A stretch of DNA of 64,000 nt from assembly GCA_907165135.1 (NCBI GenBank), contig OU015570.1:2631525-2695524 (forward strand), in the 5' to 3' direction. This stretch comes from Oikopleura dioica (taxonomy: Eukaryota > Chordata > Appendicularia > Copelata > Oikopleuridae). Position numbers and translations under genes: made by a program. How positions within the stretch are numbered: the stretch's first letter is position 1; the number at the start of each line of letters is the position of its first letter. The notes under the pieces were generated by a model. That model ran no database searches. It was not told the origin of the DNA and saw only the letters and a program-made list of their open reading frames with translations. Positions 42,741-54,048 of the stretch are shown here, piece by piece.

Positions 42741-44340
42741 CCGTTAAGCCTGCAATAAAAACGAACTCAAAAATAAAATTGTCATGAAAAGGCTACTCTG
42801 AATAGCAAAAAAGGCGAGCACAATTTCAATAAGATGAGCAAAAACTTTTTTTGGAACGCCCTTGTTATGTTTCCGAATGTCCCAAATGACTGTAAGGATG
42901 CTCCTGCGGTGAACCTTTTCAATTTCTTACGACGCATCCGATAGTTCTGTCGGCTAATTTTCTAAGTTTCCCTCTTCGTTTTTATCAGGCTTTTTTCTTA
43001 TATATTCTGGCCGAAGTTATTGAGTCCGAACGAGTGTGCCGCTAGTACTCGTGTAAAAAAAGAGGAGCGTAAAGGAACAGATGACAAAACGTAAGAGTCA
43101 GCGGGAGTGCAGAGAAAGTGGGGCGTGATGGGGCTTTGATCAAGCTATTAAAAGGCTTTGATTGACAAGCTTAAACTAGGGCTAAAGCTAGAATACTACA
43201 CCCTACCCCCACTTAGGGAAAGAGGACATGTTCCTAAGTTCTATACGATTAAATCTAGACTGTAAATAATGATTTAGAGAGTAGCGCACAAAAACGGAGA
43301 AGGTGAGTTTTGTTGAAATTAAAACAGAAGATGAGTTAAAAGATAGCAAAAAAGAGATGAAGATGTACAGTCGTAGAGAAATCGGATTTGTTGAGCAAAT
43401 GGGAGCGGCGTATCAAGGGCGGCGATTGTATCGGCGACGAAGATAGTCCGCAGGAGTTAGTAGTCTGACTGCACAGGGTGCACAGGTGCACTATCACTCT
43501 GCGAAAAATATAAGAAATTGATTTTGAGGAACATACCGATCTGTGCTAATAAGTTCAGTCAAATTCCTGTTTAAGCGGACTTTTGATGTCGCGGTAGGGA
43601 TTAACGGACTACAAAATAAAAATTCCGCCAAATTTATCAGAGAGTTTAGGGTCTTAGCTATTATTTCTATTAAAAAAATATGAAATCAAATATCAGGAAG
43701 GTACCTAAACTGTGGTAATAAAATTGGCAAAATCGTTGTTGACACCCTTAAGATGGGATGGTTGAAGTCGGAATCCAAGCTGTTGTCGGGTAATTGTCTG
43801 GAGTTGAAGTTGCTGAGGAAGGTGGTCGGTATATTGAAAAGGGGAAATCGGCGAAAGAGGAGAGGTTAGTAGTTGTTTGAAGCGGGATTGGCGAAGGCGG
43901 TAGCGGCGATACAGATAACGTTGATGAGGTTGTTGACGGAAAGTACGGCGGGTTTCGGTGTTAAAATGGCAAGGATGAGATACAGGACAGCGGCGGCGTT
44001 ATGAGCGGCTAAGTTGACATTGTTGAAGTAGGTGGCGAGGTCGTGGTCGGTAGAATGTTGCTGATTGTGGTCATCGAGATTGTTGTCGGTGAGGTTGCTG
44101 TCGTCGAGGTTGTTGTTGGTGAGGATGTGATTGCTGTTGATGTTGTCGTGTGTTTGTTGGAGTTGTTGTCGTCGGAGTTGTTGTTGGTGGATTTTGTGTC
44201 TGTGGTGCAATCCACGGCGGTGCTGGTCAACTTTGAGCTACTTTTTCAAAGGCTAAGGGTTAAGTTCTAGGGTGAGGTCTTTCTTAGTAAACTAACGATG
44301 TCGTCAAATGATTCCTGCGGTTTGGCCTCAGAGAATTTCG
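42741..44340. other. No supported gene; TTG-rich low-complexity patch at 43870-44230
   Basis: The patch gives Asn/Gln/Thr-rich frames on the minus strand and Val-rich ones on the plus strand, as expected from a (GTT/GTC)n-type microsatellite. The remainder shows no frame or repeat I can interpret. Confidence 0.45.
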
Positions 44341-44379
44341 TAACCAATTTCGAAAAATCGATCGGACTTGACGTATGAT

Positions 44380-45389
44380 TAGGGTTTTTCACGGGAGCGC
44401 GCGGGGCTCGGAACGCCTTCTGACCGCGATTGCCGTTATCACTTTTTCTGATGGGTTTTATATGAAAATTAAGGACAATACTAAATCGAGGATGAGGATA
44501 AATAATATGCTATCAAATTTTTAGTTTTCTTTGAAAAAAAGGCTAAAAAATGGCAATTTTAGTGAAAAATCCTCACTTTAACACTGAACACACTCAGACA
44601 CAGTCTCGATTTTTGAATATGATCAATCTCAAGCATAAAAAATTCACCTCTAAAATTTTTGGATAGCCGAAAATAGCCGGTCACCCAGAAATCCGCATTT
44701 AACTAGAACTTTTTGGCATTGCGCGCGCTGGAGTCGCGCACGGGGTCAGCGCCTGGCCTGAAAACGCGTATATTTACTCACTCCCCCGGAGAGCAGTCCG
44801 AACCTTTCTGTAGAAGGTGACGAAATAAAGTGGTTCGATGCAATTATTGGGGGATTTCCGATTTAAACATGATAATTTCATTGTAAATAATGCGGCTTAC
44901 CCTCGAAAATGCCGAAAAATGCTAATTGTCAATTAGTTTCTGAACATGGGTTTGCAGAAATGTTAAAGATTCACAAAAAAAACATATTCCTTCGGCAGAA
45001 GGAGTCCGAACTTTTCCAGAGATTTAAAAAAGAAGTCAAAGCAGACTATTCTTACTTTTTTTCTAGAGAAATCAGAGCCGAAGTACCTTGTATCCCATGA
45101 AATAGTTAATGGATATAATGTTAGATACTGCTGTATAATAATAATTGTTATTTAACAAAAATAACCATTAGTTTCACCATGTTCAAAATCCCATAGAAAA
45201 CTATTTTGGGAAATTTTCACTGAAAAATCTCCCTTGCACCAAGTGCGCCAAGACAGCGCGCGCTGCACCACCAAAACGTCGACCGGCGCCTCTGATTTTT
45301 GTATTTTTAGAATCAGCGGGTCAAATTAAGCTAACGATGAAATTTTCAGAAAAAAGTGATAAATACCATTTTCCCGTGAGAAACCCTAC
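44380..45389. mobile_element. hAT-type element, 1010 bp
   Basis: Termini TAGGGTTTTTCACGGGA and (reverse complement) TAGGGTTTCTCACGGGA are flanked by a perfect 8 bp duplication CGTATGAT (44372-44379 and 45390-45397). The interior holds short frames only. Confidence 0.92.
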
Positions 45390-45705
45390 GTATGATTATT
45401 CGTAAGAAGTAATCGACAGTCACAAGCTGTTACGGAATGCATCATTTGGTATGGTTAGGGGGTTCACAGTGGGAAAATCGGCAAATTTAAAAGTACATGT
45501 ATCTATATTGTAACCTTACAAAAAGATTGGTTTTCATCTAATGATCATTTAATTTCATTAAAAGAAAACCCAAAAAGCACATTTTCACCCCAAAAATCGC
45601 GTGACAAGGGTAGACAAAACATATTTTTGCCTGTAGAAAACAAGTGCCAAAAGGTTACCTCGTAATTTTCCAGCATATAAAAGAGCAGATCAAGCGCTTT
45701 CAAGT

Positions 45706-45818
45706 GATAGTCATATGATCTTGTGGTCTCGTGAGGAAAAAATTCTAGAGCCGATTTTCTGTCAAAATCCTTCACTTTTGGCCAAGAGGGGTGTTCGAAT
45801 CCCGACGATGACATTTTT
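45706..45818 (+). repeat. tRNA-Leu/Ser-like SINE relic
   Basis: AGTCATATGATCTTGTGGTC resembles the 5' part of a class II tRNA and GGGGTGTTCGAATCCCG is a strong T arm; the 3' CGATGACA pairs partly with the 5' GTCAT. A T run follows. The middle is too long and poorly paired for a functional tRNA. Confidence 0.5.
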
Positions 45819-45959
45819 TTTTCAAACCATTTTTTCCAAATAAAATGATCAACACTGATCATGTGATCTAGCGTGAGTCCTTTTTTGTCCTTCGGAGGGC
45901 TTTTCTGGTGGAAGAGTGCTCCTGGAAGAAGAAAATTTTCGACAAATTTTTAATTTTAA

Positions 45960-47290
45960 GGGGCTTGACGGCTTTTAGAAATGCTAAAAATTTATATCAA
46001 AATGCTTCTCTACTCATAAGGGTGGTATGCGGTTATCTGTGTACCATACCCGTGAATCTCCTATTTTAGTTTCATGGGTACCGGTACCAGTGAATTCTAA
46101 ATTTCAGTTTCGTGGGTATCAGGTACTTGCGAACGCTCTCTTTAAGTTTCGTGTGTACCAGGTCCCCGCGAATGCTATTTTCAAAGCTCGTGGGTACCGA
46201 AGTCTTACGAACGCTTTTCAACTTTCATGAGACTCAGAAGATAGAAGACAATGGAAAAGCGCTCATCTTAAAATTAATGATAAGCTCCAACTTATGATTG
46301 CCTTGACTCAAGGTAACTCAAGGTTGACTGAAGGTAACCCTAAGTAACCCTAGACTAGACCCCGGCATCTTAGGCCCGAAGGGGCGGAGCCCCGAGGTAA
46401 GGGGCTTAGATTAAGATAGAAAGGTCGACCTTAATAGGTTGATATTGACTGAGTCAAAACAAGGTCTAGAAAAATTTCTACCAACCGCAGCTGCTTGGTA
46501 CCCAGGAAACTTAATAACAATGTTCGCGGGTCATGGGTACCCATGAAAGTCAAAACTAATGTTCGTGGGGACCTGGTACACGCGAACGTTGAGAAAAGCC
46601 TTCACGGGTACCTGGTACACATGAAACCAAAGTTGAGCATTCACGGGTCCGTGGTACCCACGAAACAAAAAAGAGCATTCACGGGTACAGGTACACAGAT
46701 AACCGCGTACAACCCTCATAAGGTGTCCTTTTTATAGATATTTGAACTGAACTACTTGGCTAACCGACCGGTCTACAGCCGACCCGAACAAAAGTTGTTT
46801 TTGAATCCAATTAGGGAAGGAGCCAAGCCATCCAAAAGGGGAGGCCAGGTCTGTTTTTGAGTCCAGCCAGGGAAGGGGCCAAGCCGACCCAAAGGGGAGA
46901 CTAGCCTCGTTTGTTGAATCTAGTTTAGGATGTAGCAAAGCCGACCCTAAGGGAAAGCCAGACCCGTTCGTTAAAGAAGTTTGGGAAGGGGCCAAGCCGA
47001 CCCAAAGGGAAAACCAGCCGCGTTTTTTGAATCTTGTTTAAGAAGAGGCCAAGCTGACCCGAAAGTAAGGCCAGCCCCGTTTCTCGAATCAAGTTAGGGT
47101 TACGCCACGCCGACTCTAGGGTTAGGGTTAGGGTAAGGCTGACCCGAAGATGAGACAAGCCCTGTTTTTTGAATCCAGTCAAGGAAGGGGCAAAGCCGAA
47201 CCCCTAGACTGGATTCGAAAAACAAGGCTGGCATCGTCTTTGTGTCGGCTTGGCCCTCTCCAAACTGGATTCAAGAAACGGGGCTCAAAC
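45960..47290. repeat. Relic related to the 3800-7166 element
   Basis: CAAAATGCTTCTCTACTCATAA and diverged copies of the CCGACCCGAAGGGGAGGCCA unit (46780-47270, here with GAATC.AG spacers) identify the family. The TIRs are missing. A short GGGTTAGGG run at about 47108 lies inside the array. Confidence 0.65.
46021..46714. mobile_element. Fold-back element, 694 bp, 8 bp duplication
   Basis: Arms start GGTGGTATGCGGTTATCTGTG (reverse complement on the right: GGTTGTACGCGGTTATC), flanked by CTCATAAG on both sides (46013-46020, 46715-46722). Each arm is made of about 40 bp units around GGGTACC(A/T)GGTAC and CGCGAA. It is nested inside a relic related to the element at 3800-7166. Confidence 0.85.
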
Positions 47291-47299
47291 AATAAGTCA

Positions 47300-48030
47300 G
47301 TTTTGAAAGTTTTTCAGTTTTGAAAAATTCTCAGTTTTGACAAATTTCGGTTTTGAAAACTCAAAATTTGCCTACTCTTAATTTGGCCGGTTTTGATCGA
47401 AATTGGCTGAATTTTGAATCTGAAAAAAACTCAAAAATTGGCCGCTTGTTAAAAAATATAAAAATTTGCATCAAAATAGACCCAAATTATGGTCTTTCTG
47501 ACCATTTTGAAGCGTTTAAATTATCTAAAATAACTTTATTTTGATAAAAATGACTTAGAACAAGCAAAAAAATTGAATAAAATTCATCAAAAACGTGAAA
47601 ATCATGCCCGAATTCGAAAATTTCGAAACTTTGGTTTTTTGAAGAGGAAGCTTGGCTACCCGGCAAAAAAAATCAAAATTTGGCCGCTTTTTTCGGAAAT
47701 TTGGATCTGAAAACCGGCCAATTTTTGAGTTTTCACTGTATAATGTATAATAATATGTATATAATATCGTCGATATGCTGCATCGAAAAAGAAGTCGATT
47801 GATATGTATATTGGTATGTATACTGTGCCTGAGGAAATAAACCGCGGAGAACCACGCGGTTTACCGGGCGCTTGACCATGCGGTTATGTAGTTTAATGCT
47901 CAAAAATGAATCCAGCATCGTAAAAGAAGTCGATTGATATGTATATTGGTATGTATACTATGCCTAAGGAAATGAACCGCGGTGAGCCACGCGGTTAACC
48001 GGGCGGTTTGCCGCGGTTGAGGGGTCTACC
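47300..48030. other. Repeat-rich spacer: CAGTTTTGA fold-back and direct repeats
   Basis: Inverted halves CAGTTTTGAAAACTCAAAATTTG (about 47339) and GGCCAATTTTTGAGTTTTCACTG (about 47717) suggest a MITE. Two copies of GAAGTCGATTGATATGTATA plus AAC(C)GCG..ACGCGGTT units follow at 47790-48010. No gene. Confidence 0.5.
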
Positions 48031-48081
48031 AAAAGCTTAAGTCCTGAGAATTCTAATGACGTCAAAAAATAATAAAATATA

Positions 48082-48153
48082 CAGTAAAACCCCAACTTAA
48101 GGCCACTTTTTGGATGACAGCTAATTTGAAAAGTGGCCTTAAGTTGGGTGAAT
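48082..48153. mobile_element. Short palindromic CAGTAAAACC hairpin (pogo-like end)
   Basis: CCAACTTAAGGCCACTTTT and its reverse complement are separated by about 20 nt. The left end starts TACAGTAAAACCCC, like Tc1/mariner-pogo termini. It appears to truncate gene Q. Confidence 0.55.
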
Positions 48154-48155
48154 AC

Positions 48156-48480
48156 AAATTCAGCAATTGTCAAGAGTCCATTGAGATTGTTGAGACGTGG
48201 ATTCTCCATAAGAAGTGAATTGATATCAAAGAGGTAATGAGCAAGTTGGAATCGCTCCATTTGATGAAAAGACTTGGACCAAGGCACAACTTGCATAGGG
48301 GATCGTATTCCAACAAGTTTGACATCTTCCAATTCTTGAAGCATTTTCTTCTTTGTCTTGACATCAAGTGAAGAGATTCGATTTGCTGATTTGAAATTGA
48401 CTGGAATAACGTAAAAGAGACCAACACCCTTTCATTCGATAAATCAATTGAGAAATGATTTTATCCCTTCGTTCATCCAT
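48156..48480 (-). pseudogene. Gene Q: unknown protein, frameshifted and truncated
   Basis: It starts at ATG 48480 (MDERRDKIISQLIYRMKG), only 8 nt after the stop of gene R. A one-base shift near 48428 leads into VGLFYVIPVNFKSANRISSL and KKKMLQELEDVKLVGIRS, open to the hairpin MITE at 48153. No domain recognised. Either a pseudogene end of the chain or an assembly indel plus a MITE in an intron. Confidence 0.5.
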
Positions 48481-48488
48481 TTCACCAA

Positions 48489-48901
48489 TTAGCCGCACCC
48501 GCCTAAACATAAATAAAAAGCTTACAAATTGATGTACCTTGCGCCTTGGTGAGAGTTTCGGCTAGCCAGTTGATCACTGTTTGATTGTCGCACGTCTCGA
48601 GTAGTCGCAGTGCTGCTTGCAATTTCAGATTGTTGCTGAATGCCATTGCTGACGTGCAGATGACCATCACCATCAGTGCCAAAATCAACAGAGTGGTGAC
48701 ATGTTTCTTGAGGAATCTGTCCAACCGGCTCCTCATCACATCCTCGTATCTCGGTTGGTGTCGGCGAAATCGGGGTCGAGGGGATGGAGTCGGTGGTGGT
48801 GTCAGGGAACATGAGTCCGAGTCCGTTATTGATGGCAGCGGCGAGACCATCGGTAACTGCAGAGTCGGACGCGGAACACCACCAGTCGGGCTTCGATTCA
48901 T
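48489..48901 (-). CDS. Gene R: small single-pass membrane protein
   Basis: Exons 48538-48901 and 48489-48502, intron 35 nt (GT-AG). The N-terminus is Pro/Ser-rich (MNRSPTGGVPRPTLQLPMVS), with an Arg-rich stretch before the membrane segment (HVTTLLILALMVMVICTSAM), then an outer or lumenal helix and a short tail. The second of two adjacent ATGs (48901) opens this frame; the first (48905) opens a frame without the membrane segment. A 3' intercistronic gap of 8 nt follows. Function unknown. Confidence 0.6.
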
Positions 48902-48942
48902 TCATGCAAACTGAAAAAAATCAACCTCTAATAATTTAAAAG

Positions 48943-50230
48943 TTAATTGGACAGCATAAGTTTTTCTTGCTGTCGATTCTCCAAAGCGTTCTTGACATAG
49001 GCAGCTGAAGTTGGGCTCAAGTTGGTGAGTGAATTGAACTAAAATCCTTGTCAATATTTCAAATAATTCTAATTATTTCGAATTATTCAAATTATTCATC
49101 GAATAATTCAAATTATTTGAATTATTCATCAAATAAATCAAATAATTCCAATTATTCGAATAATTTGAATAAGTCAATTTGGCGAACGGGTCGGTACGAC
49201 CCAAGGAGCCAAATCGGTCCAAGACTTTGGACCGGGCCCGAAGGGTCGGAGGATCGCAGTGCGCGCGGGACTGTTAAAACTCTCGCTTAAGATTTCTACG
49301 AAATCTACGCTTGAGTTTGAGTACGCTTACGTGTGCGCGCGAGTTTGCAGATGAAAACTTACGACTGTGAGGTTGTTAACGTTCTGTTGTTGTTGAAGTG
49401 ATTGAGTGTTCCAATAATTGGGCAAAAGTGGAGCTCGCTCATCTGTTCGCACTGGTTTTGGCACAGGTGGAATCGCAAGTGGATGTTCAACTTCCATATT
49501 GGATGTGTTGATCAAAGGATCAGTTTCTGCTTGCTGTTCTTCTTGTTGAGTTTGTTGTGGCGCTTGCTGCTGCTGCTGTGGCTCTTCTTGCTGCGGTGGC
49601 TCTTCTTGCTGCTGTCCGCCTAAAAATGTTTATTTGAAATGGATTTGTTCATACCTTGTTCTTCAAGTGGTATTTCTCGGTCATCCTCAATCTCGCACTT
49701 GCAGCATTTACAGCACTCGTTGAATGCATTGAGCGCGCCCCTCTTGTAACATTTGTAGCAGCACGAGAGCACAAACAGGCAAAGAAGAACAACAAACAGC
49801 TTCCCAAGAGTGATTAGAAATCTTTCAATTAGTTGACTATCTGCACGACTTACCTATTATTTATAATCATAAGCATTGGCTCAGCCGTCGAATTCGTCCC
49901 ATTTGATGCCTCGATTGTCTGATTTGTCACGATTGTCTCGATTGTCTGATTTGTCACGATTGTCTCGATTGGTTCGATTGTCTCGATTGCTTCGACTGTA
50001 GTTGGCTCCTCAGTTGTAGTAGTAGTATTGTTGGGCTGAGTCGACTCTACCACAGGTGATACGCGTCTGGTACTCGGCTCAACCGGCTCGACAACAGGAG
50101 GTTGAACTGGTTCTGGCGGAAAATATTTTTGACAAATCCAGTCACCTGGATTTCGTCTACATTTCTTCTTCAATCGCTCGTAGGTGAACTGACATGCAAC
50201 GATTCGAATCAAAAAAAGTCCGACTTTCAT
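48943..50230 (-). CDS. Gene S: signal-anchored membrane protein with Cys-rich tail
   Basis: Exons 49854-50230, 49655-49821, 49363-49619 and 48943-49038. The protein has a signal-like start (MKVGLFLIRIVACQ), a Thr/Glu/Ile-rich ectodomain with IETIVTNQT repeats and N-x-T sites, and a membrane segment (FLITLGKLFVVLLCLFVLSC). A Cys-rich cytoplasmic stretch follows (CCYKCYKRG, ECCKCCKCE), then a Gln-rich domain (PPQQEEPQQQQQ) and NALENRQQEKLMLSN-stop. The first ATG lies 27 nt after the stop of gene T, preceded by TTTAG. The third intron (324 nt) is unusually long and holds GAATAATTC filler and GC-rich sequence. It looks like a type I membrane protein; function unknown. Confidence 0.65.
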
Positions 50231-50257
50231 TCTAAACTCGAATCATCAATAATCGGT

Positions 50258-52546
50258 TCAGTCGGATTCATTTTCAGTCAGATCGCTGGCTTCGCTTGTG
50301 TCGTCATTCTTTGCGTCATCGTCGGTGTCGTCGTTGGCGTCGTCATCGTTGTCCTCGTCGTCGTGATTGTCTGCCATGTGCAAGGCGTTATGATCGTAGA
50401 TTTTATAAGCTTCGTCGCCGTCCAAAAACTCTAAAAATAGCGTATTTTACGCTATGGTCTAAAAAATGCGCTACCTAAAAAAATGTGTGCTACTAAAAAA
50501 TGCGTACACTAAAAAAATGTGCTACCTAAAAAAATGTGCTGGTTTTTTTTTCAGCGGCCAGAAGATAAATTCAAAAAAAGTCGCATTTTTTTAAGGTACG
50601 CACATTTTTAACGTCCACATTTTTTTAGTGTACGCATTTTTTAGTAGCACACATTTTTTTAGGTAGCGCATTTTTTAGACCATAGCGTAAAAAACAAAAT
50701 TTTTACCTCGGTGGAATCGGACGTAAGCCTTCTTCAACGCTTCGATTTGAGTTTGACCATCTTGCTGAGCTTTTTCAATAGCTTCTTCCGTTTCCTTCGC
50801 AGTGATTTTTTTCTTCTTTTCAATCGTCTGGCGAATGAGCTCCTTTGCGTATCGGCCTTGAGGAGTCTTCAATCGCTTAAGGTCTTCCCAAGGATAAGAA
50901 AACCAGCACTGCCATCGGCAATTGTCGGCATCTATTCTATTGCTTCCAAACTAAATAATTGTTAGTTTTTTTCCCTTTTAAATTTATTACCATGTACGCG
51001 ACCGCAATTTTTTCCGTGAAAGGAACGAGCGCGTTTCCTTCAAGAAACAACAAAATCGCTTCCTGAGATGAGAAGTGGTTGGAATTCTTCTTGAAGACGG
51101 ATGGAAGTGACGCCTCGATGGTTTTAAGAGCGTATGACAAATCTGCATTGTTGTGAACCTCTTCAGTGTCGATTTTCGTATCATATGGGCTAGGATGGCT
51201 GAAGATACCGAGCACGTTCTCGTGGCCCATTTCTTCGTAAAGACTAGCCGGCAAATAATAATTGGCCATTCGTAAGACATTTTCGACGCGTTCTTCTTCT
51301 GTTTTTGGGCAAAAACCGAACATCATCGCAGTTGCAATACGACGATACTCGGTTTGTAGTCGGGGATAGTTTTTCTGTGAGTTTTTCTGTACAATTCGAT
51401 TGGCAGCTCGGTCGACAGCGGTTCGATACAGGCAGTTTTCAATGTATGACCCAACCATGTGAACTTGGTGAAGTGAAGGTGGTCGCAGTTGACGCTCGTG
51501 ACCAAGTGATTGTTTAACCTTAATTTGTTTATGAGAGCTCGAGTTTTTCTTTTACCTCTTTGCTTTCGAGAATTTCAGCAATTTTTGCATAAGGAGGTGT
51601 TACTGATGAAAGTTTGAATCCGATAGCAAGGAGGAGAGCGCATTTATGTTCGGCGAAATCGTCACGTCCAATTTTCGGCCAAGGCCAAATCGTAGCAGCT
51701 TGTTCGTTCAAAGTCGCCAGCAAAAATCCGGGATTGCCAAGTTGTGGATCTTGCATGCTGACCAGTTTCAACGATTCTGGTTCGAAGTAAACCAAATTTC
51801 ATTAAATGATGTAAAATAATTAAATTTACCCAGATTCTTAAATCTTGAATAACAAAATTATCCACAAGATCTTGGGACCAAATGACGGACATGCAGCCAA
51901 GTTTGATCCACGGTTTAGTTGGTCCGCCAAATTCCTCAACGGTGTGGAAGCATATGAAGTTGTGAACAGGTGTGTCGATAAACGTCTCCAGGAAAATCAT
52001 GTAAGACGGTGGTGGATAATCGTTTTTGTATTTTAATTCATAAAAAGCCTGGCTGACTCTCTGCATCCAGGCGCCAATGCGTGAATTCCCAAGGCAAGGA
52101 GTGATCCCGACAACACATTGAGCGCTTTGAGCAAGCAAGTTTCGAAGAGCGTATCGATTCAAATGAATTGTAGCGTCTTCGTTGATGAACCTCTCTTGCA
52201 AATCCCGATTCAATTCATCGTCGTCGTTGTCCTCGTCGTCGCTCAAATCCGGCAACTTGTTCTCACAGACTTTGATCATTTTGCGCATTGTTTCCGAGTC
52301 CAACTAAATTATTATTTCGAATAATTTGAATTATTCGAAATTATTTGAATTATTCGAAATTATTTGAATTTTTCGAATAAATCGAATAATTATTCGAATA
52401 ATTTGAATTATTCGAAATTATTTGAATTTTTTGAATAATTCGAAACACTTTTAATAAAACGAATAAGTCGAATGAATCCTCACCTTATCAATCTCTTTTT
52501 GAGTTTCAGGATCGATAACTCCTTGGAGGTCCACAACGCGCTCCAT
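50258..52546 (-). CDS. Gene T: large unknown protein with acidic tail
   Basis: Six exons: 52484-52546, 51830-52304, 51556-51792, 50991-51518, 50707-50950 and 50258-50430. Introns are about 36-40 nt except the first (about 180 nt, AT-rich) and the last (276 nt, holding a palindromic MITE). The start MERVVDLQGVIDPETQKEI lies 27 nt after the stop of gene U. Features: acidic patch (LSDDEDNDDDELN), globular middle (MIFLETFIDTPVHNFICFHT), a lysine-rich helix (RQTIEKKKKITAKETEE) and a strongly acidic end (HDDEDNDDDANDDTDDD). The second intron lacks AG at the only phase-consistent acceptor. No family recognised. Confidence 0.65.
50444..50697. mobile_element. Palindromic MITE in the last intron of gene T
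   Basis: Two about 75 bp arms starting TTTACGCTATGGTCTAAAAA are reverse complements, built from TGCGCTACCTAAAAAAATGTG-type units, with a loop of about 75 nt between. It enlarges an intron that would otherwise be about 30 nt. Confidence 0.8.
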
Positions 52547-52573
52547 TTGGGGAAGATCGTCCAAAGTGTCGAA

Positions 52574-53974
52574 TTAAATGGAAGGACCGGTGCGAACGTT
52601 TAGGATCGGAGCTTTTCCAGAAGCAGCAATTCGACGAAATTGGAGTGTGTCGTCTGATAAAAAAAGTTTGACTGATTTCTTCGCTTTTGGTCTTTCCTCC
52701 GCAGCTCTCGCAGCTTTTTCCTTCGCAGCTTTTTCCTTCGCAGCTCTTTCTGCAGCTCTTTCTGCAGCTCTTTCTAGAGCTTTTTCCTCAGCTTTTTCCT
52801 CAACAGCTTTTTTCAAAGCTGCTTTTCTTTCCTCGGCCTTTTTCTTTCGATTCGCACTGTTATAGTTTTTCGGAGCGTTTGGATCTTTGGGCGGACGTCC
52901 TCTTCCTCTCTTTTTCGGTTGAGCTGGTTCATCCGGGCTTCGATCTCTTTTGTCAGGCCTCTTTATCAGTGGAGGAGGTGGTGGAAGTGACGCTGCTGGA
53001 ACTGGAGTCGTAACTGGAGTCAAGACTTGACAACCGGGTGTGTTGCCGATTGTTTGTGGCGACGAGCTGGCTTGTGGTTGAGCTGGCGATTAAACAGCTG
53101 GTGATGGACTCGCTGGCGAGCTGACTACCGCTGGCGATTGATCAGTTTGAGGTTGAACGGTTGGTGAGCTGGCTCTTGGTTGAGCCGCTGGCGATTGAAC
53201 AGTCGGTGAAGATGGACTTTGCCGGGGGTGAAACCACTGATGTTTGAGGCGAAAGAGTTGAAGATGAGCTTGATGGAGAAAGAGTCCAGCTCGGCGCTGG
53301 ACTTTTGCCTGGTTCAACTTGTACGACAACATCGTTTGAAATATCGGGTTGGAAAAGAAACACAAAGTAGTCAGACGTCAGTGGTAAAATTCGAGACCTT
53401 TTTTCCATGTTCATCATTTCATCGAGGAAGAGCTGCTCATCCCATGGAACTCCCCTTATCGTAAAATCATCGCCGACTTGCATGGCAAAGTTTGTTGCCG
53501 CTTGACACCGCTCTTCAGATTCGCAAACCTTTTTTCCACAATTTTGCGGAAAATTGTATTGATTGAATTGACGAGTTCTTTTGAGTGCTTGATAGATTGC
53601 CGAATTTCTACGAAGATGATAATGGAGCACGTCGACTAGGTTTTGATCGTCGATTTTGTTGTGAAAATCCACTATCGATCTTCGCTCGTTCTCAATCAAT
53701 GGGCTGAATTTGTCGTTCTGCAAAACAACCGAAGGCGAAAGAATCACTCTGCAAATCTCCTTGTTTTTCGACAACGATTCGATGGATGGAAGTGGATCTA
53801 CAAACATTGATTAACGCCTCAATTTATGTCTACCTTTAACAAGCTCGAGAAAATGCGGTCTCACGGCAACACTTGCAACCTTGTCGTTGTCCATCAAAAC
53901 GGTTGGACCTGGATGATGGTTTTCATTCCTTCCTTCATACGTCGACTCAACGAGACAAGCTATCCGATTCAGCG
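52574..53974 (-). pseudogene. Gene U: AT-hook, Ser/Pro-rich nuclear-type protein, disrupted
   Basis: Exons 53834-53974 and 52574-53797 with a 36 nt intron. The N-terminal part is globular (IACLVESTYEGRNENHHPGP, YHLRRNSAIYQALKRTRQFN). A Ser/Pro-rich middle follows (SPAxQP repeats). The C-terminus has an AT-hook (PKKRGRGRPPKDPNAPK) and a long Lys/Ala/Glu helix. Near 53222 a CCCCC/GGGGG tract coincides with a one-base shift, and a TAA near 53090 interrupts the SPA repeat where CAA would fit. Both could be errors or real decay. An upstream start is unclear; the exon begins right after TATTAAG, a possible trans-splice acceptor. Likely chromatin-binding (inference from the AT-hook). Confidence 0.6.
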
Positions 53975-54048
53975 CTTAATATAAAAAAATGGTTTAATTC
54001 TCAAGGGTTAGTAAAAAACGTAAAGGTGCACAACGGAAAAAAAATGAA

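Noticed and set aside
43866-44270. Asn/Gln/Thr-rich protein gene
   Set aside because: Low-complexity GTT/GTC repeat gives open frames on both strands; no splice or start evidence.
45545-45862. A 105 aa minus-strand protein
   Set aside because: The frame overlaps a tRNA-like SINE head on the other strand; peptide has no low-level pattern suggesting a real gene.
47098-47135. Telomere repeat (TTAGGG)n
   Set aside because: Only about three to four units inside a GC-rich tandem array; too short for an interstitial telomere.
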